Below, in pieces: positions 23,202 through 34,290 of a DNA stretch of 64,000 nucleotides. Source of the stretch: Malania oleifera (Eukaryota > Streptophyta > Magnoliopsida > Santalales > Ximeniaceae). Positions within the stretch are counted from its first letter, which is position 1. Each line of letters starts with the position of its first letter. The notes below the pieces were generated by a model that was not told the origin of the DNA, searched no databases, and saw only the letters and a list, made by a program, of their open reading frames with translations. The DNA is taken from positions 32,107,032-32,171,031 of the forward strand of contig NC_080420.1 of the NCBI RefSeq assembly GCF_029873635.1. The letters run 5' to 3'. The translations under genes were made by a program, and so were the position numbers.

Positions 23202-25387
23202 TGTTAGCTTTACTGTGATCCCAAGAGGGGGGATGAATTGGTATTTTAAAATTTATCTCCTAGGTATTCCTCCTAATAGCAGTATGTTCACAACCCTATG
23301 GTCAATCTAGTGCAAGTAATAATACAAATATATCAGAATTGAAGTAAATCAGTTTAATTACTCACACACACACTAGAAAGCAATAAAGATAGTGTGACAC
23401 GCAGATATGTTATCGAGGTTCGGCCAACTGCCTACGTCCCCGCCTTAGCTAACCAGCACAAGGATTATCACAATAACTTGCTCACTTAAACGGGTGGAGC
23501 GGCACCTATACAAACCAGGTCAAATTAACACAGGTCTGACCTCAACCTTAACCAGGTCAATTAGCACAGGGCTGACCTCAACCTTTACACCAATCCTTAC
23601 CGGGCTGGATTATCACCCCCTCAGGCCACACCTGGAATCTCTCAGATATACAAACAAAAGGTACAATATAAGGGTGCTTTCACGTAAAGCAAATTTGTAC
23701 CACAAATGCGCACAATCACAAACACCACAGATGATTTAATAATGTAAGCTCAGTGTGGTCTAGATAGTTCAAAGCTCAAATATATTTTCTATCAGTGTAG
23801 TACACACGTGAGAGTGTCAATAATAATTTGTGTATTTCAAAATATTCAATCAAACGTGTTTACACAAAATATCAAACAAGCCTAAAAAATGTCAATCAGT
23901 AGAATATCTCAATCCCATAAATATGTATACGCTTAGACTTGCAAAATATATATGATCTTTGTTTTTAGAAAAAATATATGAGTGAATAAATATTGCAACA
24001 AATATGTTTCACCTCAAAAACAAATATCTTCTCAAATGGTTTTCAAAATAAAGAGCAATAGATATTTGTAAATGATTTTGAAAATATTTCGCAACCAAAA
24101 ACAAATGTGCGCTTCTCAAGATGTTGCAACGAATATGCAATCTTATAAGATCTAGTAAAGTCTTCTTAGAATGAACTTATCAACAAAGTCCCCTAAGAAT
24201 CCTTTTAGGTTTGGCTCTTAACAAAATGAAACAATCTCAAGGCAAAGAAAGAGCAAACCTTTCAATCTAAACACTAAAAAACACTTACAGATGATTTAAC
24301 AACTTTTGAAGGTAAGCTAGAGTGTATGTAGGGAAAGTATGAGCAATAGGAATCAAAAGAGAGTATTTTTGCTTGAGAGAGAAATTTTTAATCATTTTGC
24401 TAAATGATGCTTAATTCTCCCAAATGAAGAGTATATATAGACATACCAAAATATTTGACCGTTGGGGACCTATTAGGGATTGTTGAAAAAGTTTAATGAC
24501 ATTTTAACCAATTTAACCTTGTTTAAAAAATATTAACTGTGGTAAAAAATCAGGGCAACCCGAGAGGTCCGGTCAACTAAAAATGTTTTGGTCGACCAAG
24601 TCTCATATGGTTCGATCGACCAGGGGACTTTTGAACTGAGGGCTCGGTCGACCGGGAGAGGGCGATTTCTCGATTTTCTGAGGTTCGGTCGACTAGGCCA
24701 TTTTGAACTGGCTGGTTCGGTCGACTAGACCGCTGGAAATTTTCTTGAGGACCCTCTGGTCGACCAGGTAGTTGGAGAACAAAAGTGCTCGGTCGACCAT
24801 ATGGTCAAAATGTTGACTAGGGAGGGTTTCGGTCAATCAAGTCTTTTTGAACTACCTGGTTCGGTTGACCAGGTGGTCAAACTTTTGACCTAGGGAGGTT
24901 TCAGTCGACCAGGTCAAAATGAACTGACTGTGCTGGTCGACCGAAAGTGCACCATGTGTGCATTTCGGTCCAATCTTGAAGCATACAAACCCTAATGAAG
25001 TGCCTAACAAATATATGTGTAAATGTTTGTGTCCTAAGGTCACTTGAGGTCCACTTTGAAGACACTGAAAAAGTCCGATGTCGGTCAACCGAAGGGAAAA
25101 CCCTGAGGTCATTCTAAGGTCATTTTAAGTTCGCATTTGGTTTGAGCTTACAAAATAAACCATGCATGCGATGTGTGTGCTAATTACAAACCGAATACCC
25201 TAATTATTATTACAGACAAATTTCATTACAAAAATATTACAATCAAGAGTATGAATTTGTCTTCAAGCTTTGAGCTTTCACGTGCCATTTATGATCTGCT
25301 AATATGGACCTGCACATAAACTAGATATTCATTAAATACAGGAGTATTTGTCATTATCAAAACCGGGCGTGACCTATAAGGTCAACA
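23202..25387 (-). mobile_element. Solo LTR A (copia type), TSD TACCC
   Basis: The piece starts TGTTAGCTTTAC and ends ..AAGGTCAACA on the plus strand. It is flanked by TACCC at 23197-23201 and 25388-25392, a perfect 5-bp target duplication. The plus-strand start (AAGAGGGGGGATGAATTGG) is the reverse of the copia LTR 3' end, so the LTR points minus. Its length is 2186 bp. It carries a U3 dyad array (24569-25095), a TATA box (24430-24441, minus) and the conserved block CGAGGTTCGGCCAACTGCC (about 23416-23434). The internal region was lost by recombination. Confidence 0.93.
24569..25095 (-). repeat. U3 dyad array, GGTCGACC type
   Basis: About 14 sites around the palindrome TTCGGTCGACCGAA. Full or near-full copies occur near 24610, 24648, 24693, 24720, 24759 and 24790. 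Decayed copies read GGTTGACC, GGTCAACC or GATCGACC, mostly CpG-type transitions. Spacing is irregular, about 20-60 bp. The array lies upstream of the TATA box when read on the minus strand. Confidence 0.9.
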
Positions 25388-26494
25388 TACCCTGAATCAC
25401 ATAAGGTGCCTGCTGCAATATCTCTTCCAGATCTTCTTCCTTCTCAAACTTGAATACTATCCACCCATCTGCATGCTTAATATAGTTAACCTTGACTTTC
25501 CACGAATTAACCAAAGTACTCAAAGTATCCCTACCAGGGAATTTCCCAGCAAAGTGGCCCACAAGACACTTCTGGTATGAGTCTTCCAGTCGAGATAAAT
25601 CAGTCATCTTCAGTTTAGCTCCACTACCATCTTTCTGGAACACAGGTATAGTAGTACAGCAACTAGGGTTCCTATTGTTCGCAAATAGCTTTGACTAGGG
25701 CACACTTTTGTTGTTCCTCTCACTATTGTTCTTTCTTCATTCACCTTCTTTCCATTATTTTTCTCCTTCAAACCTTCATCTTGGTCAGCTGGGGCTTTAG
25801 ATTCCATACTAACAGAATCCTCCTCCATCCTATCTCCCCACGATTGCTTCTTACTATTTTCATTTTCTTTCATGCATCTCTCCGAGGACTCCTCACTTCC
25901 CACAAGTCCAAGTGATTCCATTATCCTTTCATTCAATACCATCGGGGTAGGTTGAATCTTTTCCTCGGTCATTTCAGACTTCCTTAAGTATTCTAATGGG
26001 CTTGCATGTTCATCTCACTTGTCCTGTAGGCTATCAAACAGTGTTGTGGAGGTCAAAGGCTTGCGCGACTCCAAAAATCTTTTCTCTGCTTCTTCATCGA
26101 GTCTTTCATACACTGCGATTATTTCAGAATCCTTTTTTGTGACCCACTGCCCCCTCCTGCCCCCTTTAGCAACAATAAATCTGAGAGCATTCTCAATCAT
26201 TTCCTTCCTACCTTCTTTGCTTTCCATTGCAACCTTAACCCAACTCTTCAAACCACCAGCCATTGGCCAGGGGATGTTCAAATTCAAAACCACATCAGGA
26301 GGAAAACCTAAAAATTTGAACATCGCACTCCAATAATCTTCCACACGCTATTCGAAAGGAAGATCAAGCTTCCAGCAACCTTCGATTGGATTACACACAG
26401 CAATCCCTTCCAGATTCAAGAATCAAACACACGATCAAGCCCTAGCTTCCGCAGGAAAGCACCTTCCTAGAGAGAAGGGAGAGGTTCTCTCTCT

Positions 26495-26505
26495 TTTACT
26501 TATCC
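26495..26505. repeat. LINE target-site duplication, right copy
   Basis: TTTACTTATCC, the match to 18612-18622. The 52 bp after it, up to the LTR start at 26558, is unassigned AT-rich DNA. Confidence 0.9.
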
Positions 26506-26557
26506 TGTTTTGTTTATAAATAGAGTTGACACTTTATTTTAATTTTTGAAAAGATAT

Positions 26558-28049
26558 TGTAGACACCCTAATTTTTACCAGGTCTCTCTAATTATTAAAA
26601 TACATAAGGTTAAATCACCCATTTTAAACAAGTGAGAGTCCTGAGTCAAATGAGTTCAATTCATGATCTAAGTGTGGGATTGTTCATTTACATTAAGTCC
26701 TTAATTCTTTACACCCCTTCTTGAGTTGCTATACATCTTGATGGGGCTACAGTTTATTTAATCATCTTGTTATTTTCCAGTCGAATCCATAGGACTTGTG
26801 CTACAATTGAGCACGAGTCAAATCATGTAAGAATGGTAGAGGCCGTGTTGTTAATTCCTTAACCAATTATTTCAAACCATGTCGTTGGAATTTAATTGGT
26901 GTTAAGGGGTTCTTGTAAAGTCCTTTTAATCAAATTTTGGTTAATTGAAAACTTTTTTTTTTATTAGGTGAACTTTAGGTTTTGAAAAATCGGTCCATTT
27001 ATGCTTATTACCGTTTTTTTTTTTCTTTAAGTCCAATGTTTGAACCAAGTCTCATGCAAGTCAAAAGAACCTAAATATTTTAATAGGGGACATGTGCCCA
27101 ATAGGATACAGTAGAGGGTCAAGAGAAATATAAGCGTACATTGTGAAATACATTGTAAAAAATACACAGCCAAATATAATGGAAATATAGGAAAATCTAA
27201 AAAAAAAAAAACAAACAAAAGGAAAATCTTTAATCCACACCCATGCATTGGGAATATTTCAAGGCATCTCCAAGATCCTTGTTCATCAATTGGGAAACAA
27301 ATTTGAATGAGTCAAAGCAGTTAAATGAAAAAAAAAAAATTCAAAAATCCAAAGAAGCATGCGCATCATACCTTGATTCTAAACCAATCCGGAAACAATC
27401 CTTAAAATAATATGCACAAATCAATCATAGTTGGATTGTATCCCCCACAAAAGTCTCGGCTAGACTCTCAATTGAATGGAGAATCAGCAATATCGCAAGA
27501 AAAGGGGATTGCATTGTTGTAGGAAGGAAAGCCAACAATAGGATTGCTGCTTGGAAGGAAAGAAGGAAAAAAAGAAAAGAAAAGGAAAGTTTAGACATTG
27601 CCTATATTGACTTAAGACTGACCTTATAAATAAAGGAGTCTCGCATAGAGAAAGACACCAAGAAGAGAAGGAGGAGGACAGACACAGATAGAGAAAAGGG
27701 GTAGACTAATAGAAGAAGGAAGGCACATTCAGAGGATTCAGAAGCAGTAAGAGGAGGTTTTGAAGAAATCACAAAGTAGCAGCAACCCTAAAGACTCCCG
27801 AAGGTTGGATTCATATCCTTAGAAGGCACACCCATTGGTACCTAACTACCCACACTTGGAAGAATACACACGCTAGTGCATTCATACCATACATAGAAGA
27901 AGACCCCCTTAAGGTTGCTCTAGATTGACACCAAACAAACTCAAAAAGCAAGAAAAGAAGACTAGAGGACATAGAGACCGCAGGTAATATTGGCTTTTCC
28001 TTTCCTATTCTAAGTATGTAATATTGAACTATGAGTGTAATTGGGTTTA
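26558..28049 (+). repeat. LTR-like sequence starting TGTAGACACCC (TAT-like)
   Basis: It begins TGTAGACACCCTAATTTTTA, nearly the same as the start at 62452. Starts of this kind are typical of the TAT branch of plant gypsy elements. Both copies lead into a long non-coding, purine-rich stretch full of 'agaagg/agagaag' (here about 27540-27780). No ORF with family motifs is present. Solo LTR B (28050) and then gypsy element 1 (30290) have inserted into its right part, so its far end cannot be read directly. Confidence 0.55.
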
Positions 28050-30235
28050 TGTTAGCTTTGGTGCAATCCCAAGAAGGGGGTGAATTGGTATTTAAAATTT
28101 TTTATTCCCTAGGTCAATCAACTAACATCAGTATTACACAAGCCTAAGGTCAATCTAGTGCATATAAAATAAATCAATGTAAATATACAGCGAAATTTAA
28201 ACTGCAATAGAAATTTAATCAAGTATGCACAATCAAGCAGTAAAGGAGACGACACCCAAAATGTTATCGAGGTTCGGCAAGCTGCCTACGTCCCAACCTT
28301 GGCTAACAAGCACATGGATTACCACTATAAGCTCACTTAACGGGTGGAGCGACACCTAAATAACCAGGTCAATTAGCACAGGGCTGACCTCAACCTTTAC
28401 AATTAAGTCAAATTAACAGGGCTGACCTCAACCTACACAATCCTTCAAAGTTGGATTACCGCCCCCTCAGGCCACGCCTGGAATACAACAGATTTCTCAC
28501 TAAAATTTGTGTACAACAAATATGCTTCTTAACTAAGCAGATTATGTACCAATGTAATCAATACACTACCGAATGATATGATAAGATAAGCTTAATGTGG
28601 TCTTAATGTCTACTCTCAAAATTAGTGTCAATAGTGCAATTAGTACATGAGAGTGTAAGTGATAGGATCTTTGTGTTAAAATAATATTCTCAATCACAAG
28701 ACACTAGCAAAGATCACAAGTATACTTCATATATCTCAACAAAAGTTTTTATCAAAATAAACCACAAGAGATATTCAACAATGGTTTGTAAAATATTTAT
28801 TTGATCTTTGTAATAAAATGATAATCTCAATCAAAAGGTATAGCAACAAAGATCTTTTAGCACTCAAGAAAATATCTCACAATATATATTACTCAAATAT
28901 AAGCACAAGAGATATTTTGAAAATAATTTGTAAAATATTTTAGCAATCAAAATCTAATGTGAACTCCTTGAGTATTGCAATGACAATGCAAAACTCAAAG
29001 GTTCAATGAAGTATTCCTAAGAAAGACTTACTAACAAAGTCTCCTAAGGAAACTTAAAGCTTTGCTCTCTAATAAAATAACCTCAATCAATCAATAACGT
29101 GAGAGAGCTTATGCCTTTGAGATGAACACTCAAGCACACTTACAAAGAGAATTAAGCAATAAAATCGAGTAAAAATGAGTGTAGGAGGCTTAAAAATGGA
29201 AGTAAGATTTTTGAATTTCAGAGGATTTTTGCTAATTAAGATTGCTAATCCTTTACTATTTTTTTCAAATAAGGGGGTATATAGAGAAATCCCAAAAATT
29301 ATAACCGTTTAGGACATATTAGTCATTTTAGGAAAATTTTAAGTGAGGTTAGTAAAAATAAAAACATTTTTAACCTCGGTAAAATTTGGCAACCTGAGTG
29401 CACCGGTCGACCGAACTTAAGGCTTGGTTGACCAAGTATCTGGGTTCGGTCGACTAGGTGAATTTTGAACTAAAAAGATGGTCGACCGTACTTAAGGTTT
29501 CAAAGGCAACTTTCCAAATTCGCGCGGTTCGGTCGACTAGATCAATTTGAACTAGGAGGTTTGGTCGACCAGGAGGTTGGGGCATCTCTTGAGGATGTTC
29601 AGTCGACCAAAGCGTTGGAGTTTATTTTCTGGTTGATTAACCGAAGAGTCAATTGTTGACATCAGGGAGGTTCGATCAACCAGGACGTTGGAGAACATTT
29701 CTGGTCGATCGACTAAAGGGTCAAAATGTTGACTTGGCGGAGGTTCGGTCGACCAAAGAATTCTATATGTAGAAGTTTGGTTGATCGAACATGTTCTTTT
29801 TGTGCATTTCAGTCTTTTTCTTCTTATAAAGTTACCCCTATTCATATGATAATCAATACTAAGATTATGGGGGCCATTTTCATGCAATTTTGAGGGTCCT
29901 ATAGTCGATCTAAGGCCTTTGAGTATATACCCTAAAAATCTGGCGTCGGTTGACCGAAGGGTGATCCCTAAGGTCCATCTATGGTCTTGAGCTTATCTAT
30001 CCTACCATGCATGTAATGCATTAGTTATTACATACCATTAAGCTTTAATTATTACAGTCCCGAATAACAACTTAATTAAGTTACAATGAATAAACATTCT
30101 GGGTCTTTGTCTTCTTTAAGCCCATATGCGTGCACCATATGATACTTCTGATTGGTCATGCACACAAATTCATCAACCATTAAATACCATAATATTTGTC
30201 ATAATCAAAATGGAATATAACGTATAAGGTCAACA
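28050..30235 (-). mobile_element. Solo LTR B (copia type), TSD GTTTA
   Basis: Same family as solo LTR A, same orientation, and the same length of 2186 bp by my coordinates. It starts TGTTAGCTTTGG and ends ..AAGGTCAACA, flanked by GTTTA at 28045-28049 and 30236-30240. It has the dyad array (29403-29960), a TATA box (about 29278-29284, minus) and the CGAGGTTCGGC block (about 28269). The sequences of A and B differ at many places, so they are separate old insertions and not a recent duplication. Confidence 0.93.
29403..29960 (-). repeat. U3 dyad array, GGTCGACC type
   Basis: About 13 sites. The best are ACCGGTCGACCGAAC at 29401 and GGTTCGGTCGAC near 29527. Many others decayed to GGTTGACC, AGTCGACC or GATCAACC. 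Position and orientation are equivalent to those in solo LTR A. Confidence 0.9.
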
Positions 30236-30289
30236 GTTTAGATTACTTCTTCTAAGAAAGTAGGAACCTAAACCTAAACTTGGGTTTAA

Positions 30290-32380
30290 TGTAGAGACCC
30301 GGAAAATAAAATAATAAAATAAATTGGGAAAAAGGGATTTTTGGTTAAGCAAGGAGAAATTCGGCGACTATTTTATGAAGGAGGAAGAAAATCGGCGACG
30401 GTTTCGGGGTTTTACCGTGGGTCAGTAAAGGGTAAACGGTAATTTCTAGCTCGATTATGGGTTGAGAAATATATGAAAATAGCATATGTTATTTTACTTG
30501 AAATTTATTATGATATAAATATCAGATGAAATTTGTGTGACATATGATTTGATTTGGAATATATTTGAAATTTAGTTGAATGATTCACATTGAAAATATG
30601 AGATTATGAGATGTGAAATGATACATGGGATTTGAAATGTGGAAAAATGACGAAAGTGAAATATACTGGAAAGTGTATCTTCTGAGAAATGATGAAATGT
30701 GAAATATGGAAATGTGTATTGACAAACATTGAATTATGTGAAATGAAATATGTATATGTTATTTTGAGATGAAAGGAATTTTGGAATGATGAAATGAGTT
30801 GAGAATACTAGATAATGTGAATATTGCAATGGAAAATTCTGCAATACTGATATATGAATGTGATATGAGTATACTGAAAATGTGAACATTACGATGATAA
30901 TATTGTAATGAGAATAATGATATGTGAGTATTGGTATGACAATATGGAATGTGAATATATGAAATGAAAATATTGCAATGTTAATTCTGCAATACAAAAA
31001 TGAGAAATTTGAATATGTGAAATGCAAATATTGCACCGTTAATTCTGCAATATGAATATTAAATTGTGAGAAATGAAATGTGAAATTTCGAAAGGGGAAT
31101 AGAGACATGTGATTGATGAAATGCCAAGACCACATAATGATTGCTAGTATATGGCAGTGATAACCCTGATGGATGGATATGGAAAACCTAATGATGGGTT
31201 GTGATATTGAGAGCATGGTATCGTTGCTAGTGGAGTTAGTTCAACCACATGGACTCGTGGAACGTGTGGCATGACAGTTGACTGAGTTGTATAGTAAAGT
31301 TGTTGTGCCCCTTGAGTCCGGATCAAGGCTAGTGGTCGGCTAGTCGTACTACAAATATGAAATATATGATGATATTTGACCTAAACGGGTCAGTCAACTG
31401 CGGTTAGGTCCAGCCTTCAGGTCACACAACCCTATTCATGGGGGGAACCATGACGTGGAGCGATATCCTCAGGGCAGCCATGAGTACAGACATAGATGTA
31501 TCGGTTATGGTGACACTCATGAGCTTGATATGAAAATGGAAATTAAAAGGAAATGAAAATGGAAATGGAAATGAAATGAGAATGGAAACAAGAAAGAAAG
31601 TGAGAAATGAAATTGCGTGAGTTAATAAATAATTAAAGTGAGATAAAACACACCGCGTGAGGGCTTATTTAGTAAGGTGAGTGCTTTGATAAATATCAGT
31701 TGTAGCTGAACCCGAGTTAATCGGGTTAGGCTGCAAACGATATCAGAGCAGAGGTGAGCTGCTTATATGAGCGAGTAAGCTTCCCTATTCTCAAGAACTT
31801 CACCGGTAAACTTGGGTTACGAATGAATGATTTTTGAAATGGAAGTAAAATCTTATTAAAGTTTGTGTTGTATATTTATATGATTATAATTATGGAATTG
31901 GTATATTTTCTTAGAAGATATTATTACTAAATGAATATATGTTATGATATAATGAATCTCATACCGCCACACAATGTAGATAATTTATTCCGTCTTACTG
32001 AGACGTGTCTCACCCAATCATTTAAATATTTTAGGAAATTGAGCTAGACCTGGTCATAAAGCTCTGAGGTAAAGGGGAGCAGATACCCTGAGTAGTCAGG
32101 GTGAGTATTTTGTACTAGGGAGGTTTGATTCCCTTAGAGTTCTGTGGTTGACTTGTATGTGTGTATGGTAGTACTCTGGTATGTGTATTCATTGTGATAT
32201 GTATGTATATATTTATGAAATGACTTCTGCTGTTAGGGTTGTGTATGAGTATGATTGTATACCCGGTACCTACTTTCGAGTCGGGTTATGTATTGTGGTA
32301 TCAATGGTTGACGTGACCAATATGTGATGTATGTATTATTTATATATGGAAAAAAAATGGTATGAAAAATCAGGGCTTCA
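30290..32380 (+). mobile_element. Gypsy element 1, 5' LTR (with internal deletion)
   Basis: Starts TGTAGAGACCCG and ends ..CAGGGCTTCA, five bases before the primer site. The outer flank TTTAA (30285-30289) resembles TTTGA at 48562 beyond the 3' LTR. Compared with the 3' LTR it lacks about 0.5 kb: at about 30457 the sequence jumps from the equivalent of about 46005 to about 46510. The missing piece holds the TATA box, the likely transcription start and the leader splice donor. The hairpin TGAGACGTGTCTCA lies at 31999-32012. Confidence 0.92.
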
Positions 32381-32385
32381 TAATT

Positions 32386-32398
32386 TGGTATCAGAGCC
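32386..32398 (+). other. Primer-binding site, element 1
   Basis: TGGTATCAGAGCC, complementary to initiator tRNA-Met, five bases past the 5' LTR. The leader after it runs to 32763. Confidence 0.9.
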
Positions 32399-32763
32399 TA
32401 GGTTTGCAAGGTTCTACAAACTTTAGTAAACAACAGAACACAATACCAGAGTATAGGAATGGATATTGATGAGATATGAGTCAATTGTTGTTAGAGGATG
32501 AGGGAATAATTTAGGGTTTTGTCTTGCGACCTGGAAGCAGGTGTTTCGTGGTTGTTTCTGTGCTTTTCCTAGGGTGGCGACTTCTATAAAACCATAGATA
32601 CTATCATCGGATCGTGTTTCTGAGTGGTAGGATTGAATCTTAAATAGGGATTGAGAATGTTAATATAAATATTTATAGCTGAATATTGTGTTAGTTTGAG
32701 TATGTTGGGTATGTTGTGAGCTATGATAATAGAGTTCTAAAATGGTTTTATACCCTTTACAGG

Positions 32764-33730
32764 ATGGATTCGGGGAGTAGTAGTGCACAAGCTAGAAGGG
32801 ATGATGTAGGGCCTTCCAGTATGAGTGGAAGAGACCCTGATGTTGTATTATGTAGCGTCACCTAGCAGGTGATGGTCAGAGATGGCTAGGAGGACGGAGC
32901 TGTACAATTAAACAATTCACGAGAATGAAAACTCTGTCGTTTTCTGGTGGAGTTGACCCATTTGTGGCTGAGACCTGGGTCTAGGATATCTAGGACATGC
33001 TAGAAGTTCTTTCGTGTACAGATGAGCAAAAAGTTTTATTTGCAACATTCAAGTTAATAGGGGAGGTGAAGCGCTGGTGGAGATTAGCAAAATTGTTGGA
33101 GAAGCAGAGGCCGGACCCTGTAGCGGTGACATGGAGCCGCTTCAGAGAGATATTTTTTTGCTATTGTCAGGAGTGCGAAGGCGGCGGAGTTTCTGCATCT
33201 GACGCAGGGACCGTTGATAGTACAATAGTATACGACAAAATTTATTAAATTGTTTTGGTTTTCTCCGTATTTGGTACCTAACGAGGAGAGGAAATTTGAG
33301 GAGGGTCTGAGGCAAAGTCTATTTGAGCAGGTTATAGGTTTTCAAGATCAGACATTCATAGAGGTTATAGATAGATCTACAGTGATTGAGGATAGCCTTT
33401 AGAGAGGCACTGCAACACAGAGTTAGGGGAAAAGGCTCGCACCTTCAGATGTTTAGGCAGGGTCCAGTCGAGGGTCTTGGAAGAGGCAGGATAGTAGAGG
33501 TGAACAAAGATAGATAGTGAGAGATTGGGATGCACAGGGCGGTCAAATGCCTCGTCCTTGTCCTATATGCTATAGGAGACACCCGAGAGAATGCCCGGTT
33601 AGGGAGGTGATATGTAATTGGTGTTATCAACCCGAGCATATGGTAAGGGATTGTCATGCACCACTAGTTGCCATGCCTGTTCCTAGACCATATTGGGGAG
33701 GTCATCAGGCACCTCGAGGCGGACAGTAGA
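32764..33730 (+). pseudogene. Element 1 gag, broken
   Basis: ATG at 32764 lies one base after TTTACAG, a good splice acceptor. The N-terminus is MDSGSSSAQ and the next part contains DVVLCSV. The gag core at about 32930-33250 shows [14 protein letters not shown] and a WW pair, then breaks by frameshift. A CCHC knuckle (CNWCYQPEHMVRDC) lies at about 33610-33655. Stops occur from 32863 onward. Confidence 0.85.
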
Positions 33731-34290
33731 GAAATATTGCCAAAGCACTAGTCTAGGCGTTGACACCGGAGGATGCATAGGTAGTAGGAGATGTGGTGAC
33801 ATGTATAGTTTCAATTATGTCATTTACAGCTATTGCTTTATTTGATTCAGGGGTGATGCATTCTTTTATCACTTGAGATTTTGTTAAATTTTATGGGTTA
33901 GAAACACAACAACTGGGTGTCAATTTGTCACTGGCTACACCGACAGGGTCTGTGGGGATATGTGATAAAGTACTTAGTAACTGTCTGGTAGGCATTTAGG
34001 GGAGGATTTTATTAGCTGATCTGGTGGTTTTGATATGCATGGGTTTGAGTTGATACTGGGGATGGACTGGCTAGCTGCTCGCTATGCCAGTATAGATTGT
34101 CATCAGAGGGAGGTAGTGTTCAGACCTCCAGAGGAGCAAGAGTACAGGTTTGTGGGGTCTTGTGTGCGTACCCCACCACAGTTGTTATCCGCCTTTCAGG
34201 CGAGGCGATTTTTGTTCGAGGGTTGTCAGGGTTATGTGGCCTGTGTAAAGGTGGTATTAGAATGAGAGTTGAGATTAGAGGATATCCTAG
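33731..34290 (+). pseudogene. Element 1 aspartic protease, broken
   Basis: Shows ALFDSGVMHSFIT (D-S-G active site) at about 33835-33880. A frameshift follows before [20 protein letters not shown] (about 34040-34100). The frame changes again before RT. The protease would cut Gag-Pol. Confidence 0.8.

Larger units (their letters stand above)
22503..26344 (-). pseudogene. LINE ORF1 (DUF4283 / CCHC), interrupted by a solo LTR
   Basis: ORF1 would bind the element RNA. It starts at or upstream of 26344, has a stop near 26015, and has frameshifts near 25640 and 22990. The DUF4283 domain begins at about 25640 (FPGRDTLSTLV) and is cut at 25388/23201 by the solo LTR. Taking out the LTR and one TSD (2191 bp) puts the two halves in the same frame, and the text continues with LPVWVQLRNLPIEMWN, typical of DUF4283. 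The zinc-knuckle region at about 22870 keeps HCKYVGHIVNFC but has lost its first Cys. The C-terminal part is Lys-rich. A poly-C run (about 22509-22518) lies near the end. Confidence 0.88.
18623..26494 (-). mobile_element. L1-type LINE, near full length, split by a solo LTR
   Basis: A non-LTR retrotransposon on the minus strand. Its 3' end is the 16-bp poly-T at 18623-18638 and its 5' end is about 26494. It is flanked by the perfect 11-bp duplication TTTACTTATCC. Without the solo LTR (23202-25387 plus one TACCC) it is about 5.7 kb, the usual size for plant L1 elements. It has ORF1 (DUF4283 plus CCHC-like) and ORF2 (endonuclease, reverse transcriptase, zf-RVT). Both are broken by stops and frameshifts, so it cannot move on its own. 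Confidence 0.93.

Noticed and set aside
24852-25112. Minus ORF inside solo LTR A
   Set aside because: Overlaps the dyad array and has no recognisable domain; a relative in solo LTR B (29552-29887) does not keep the same protein.
30734-31326. Minus ORFs of up to 160 aa in the element 1 LTR (and again at 46794-47438)
   Set aside because: His/Tyr/Phe/Ile-rich low-complexity translation of repeated GAAATGTGAATAT text in an LTR; present in both LTRs only because they are copies.
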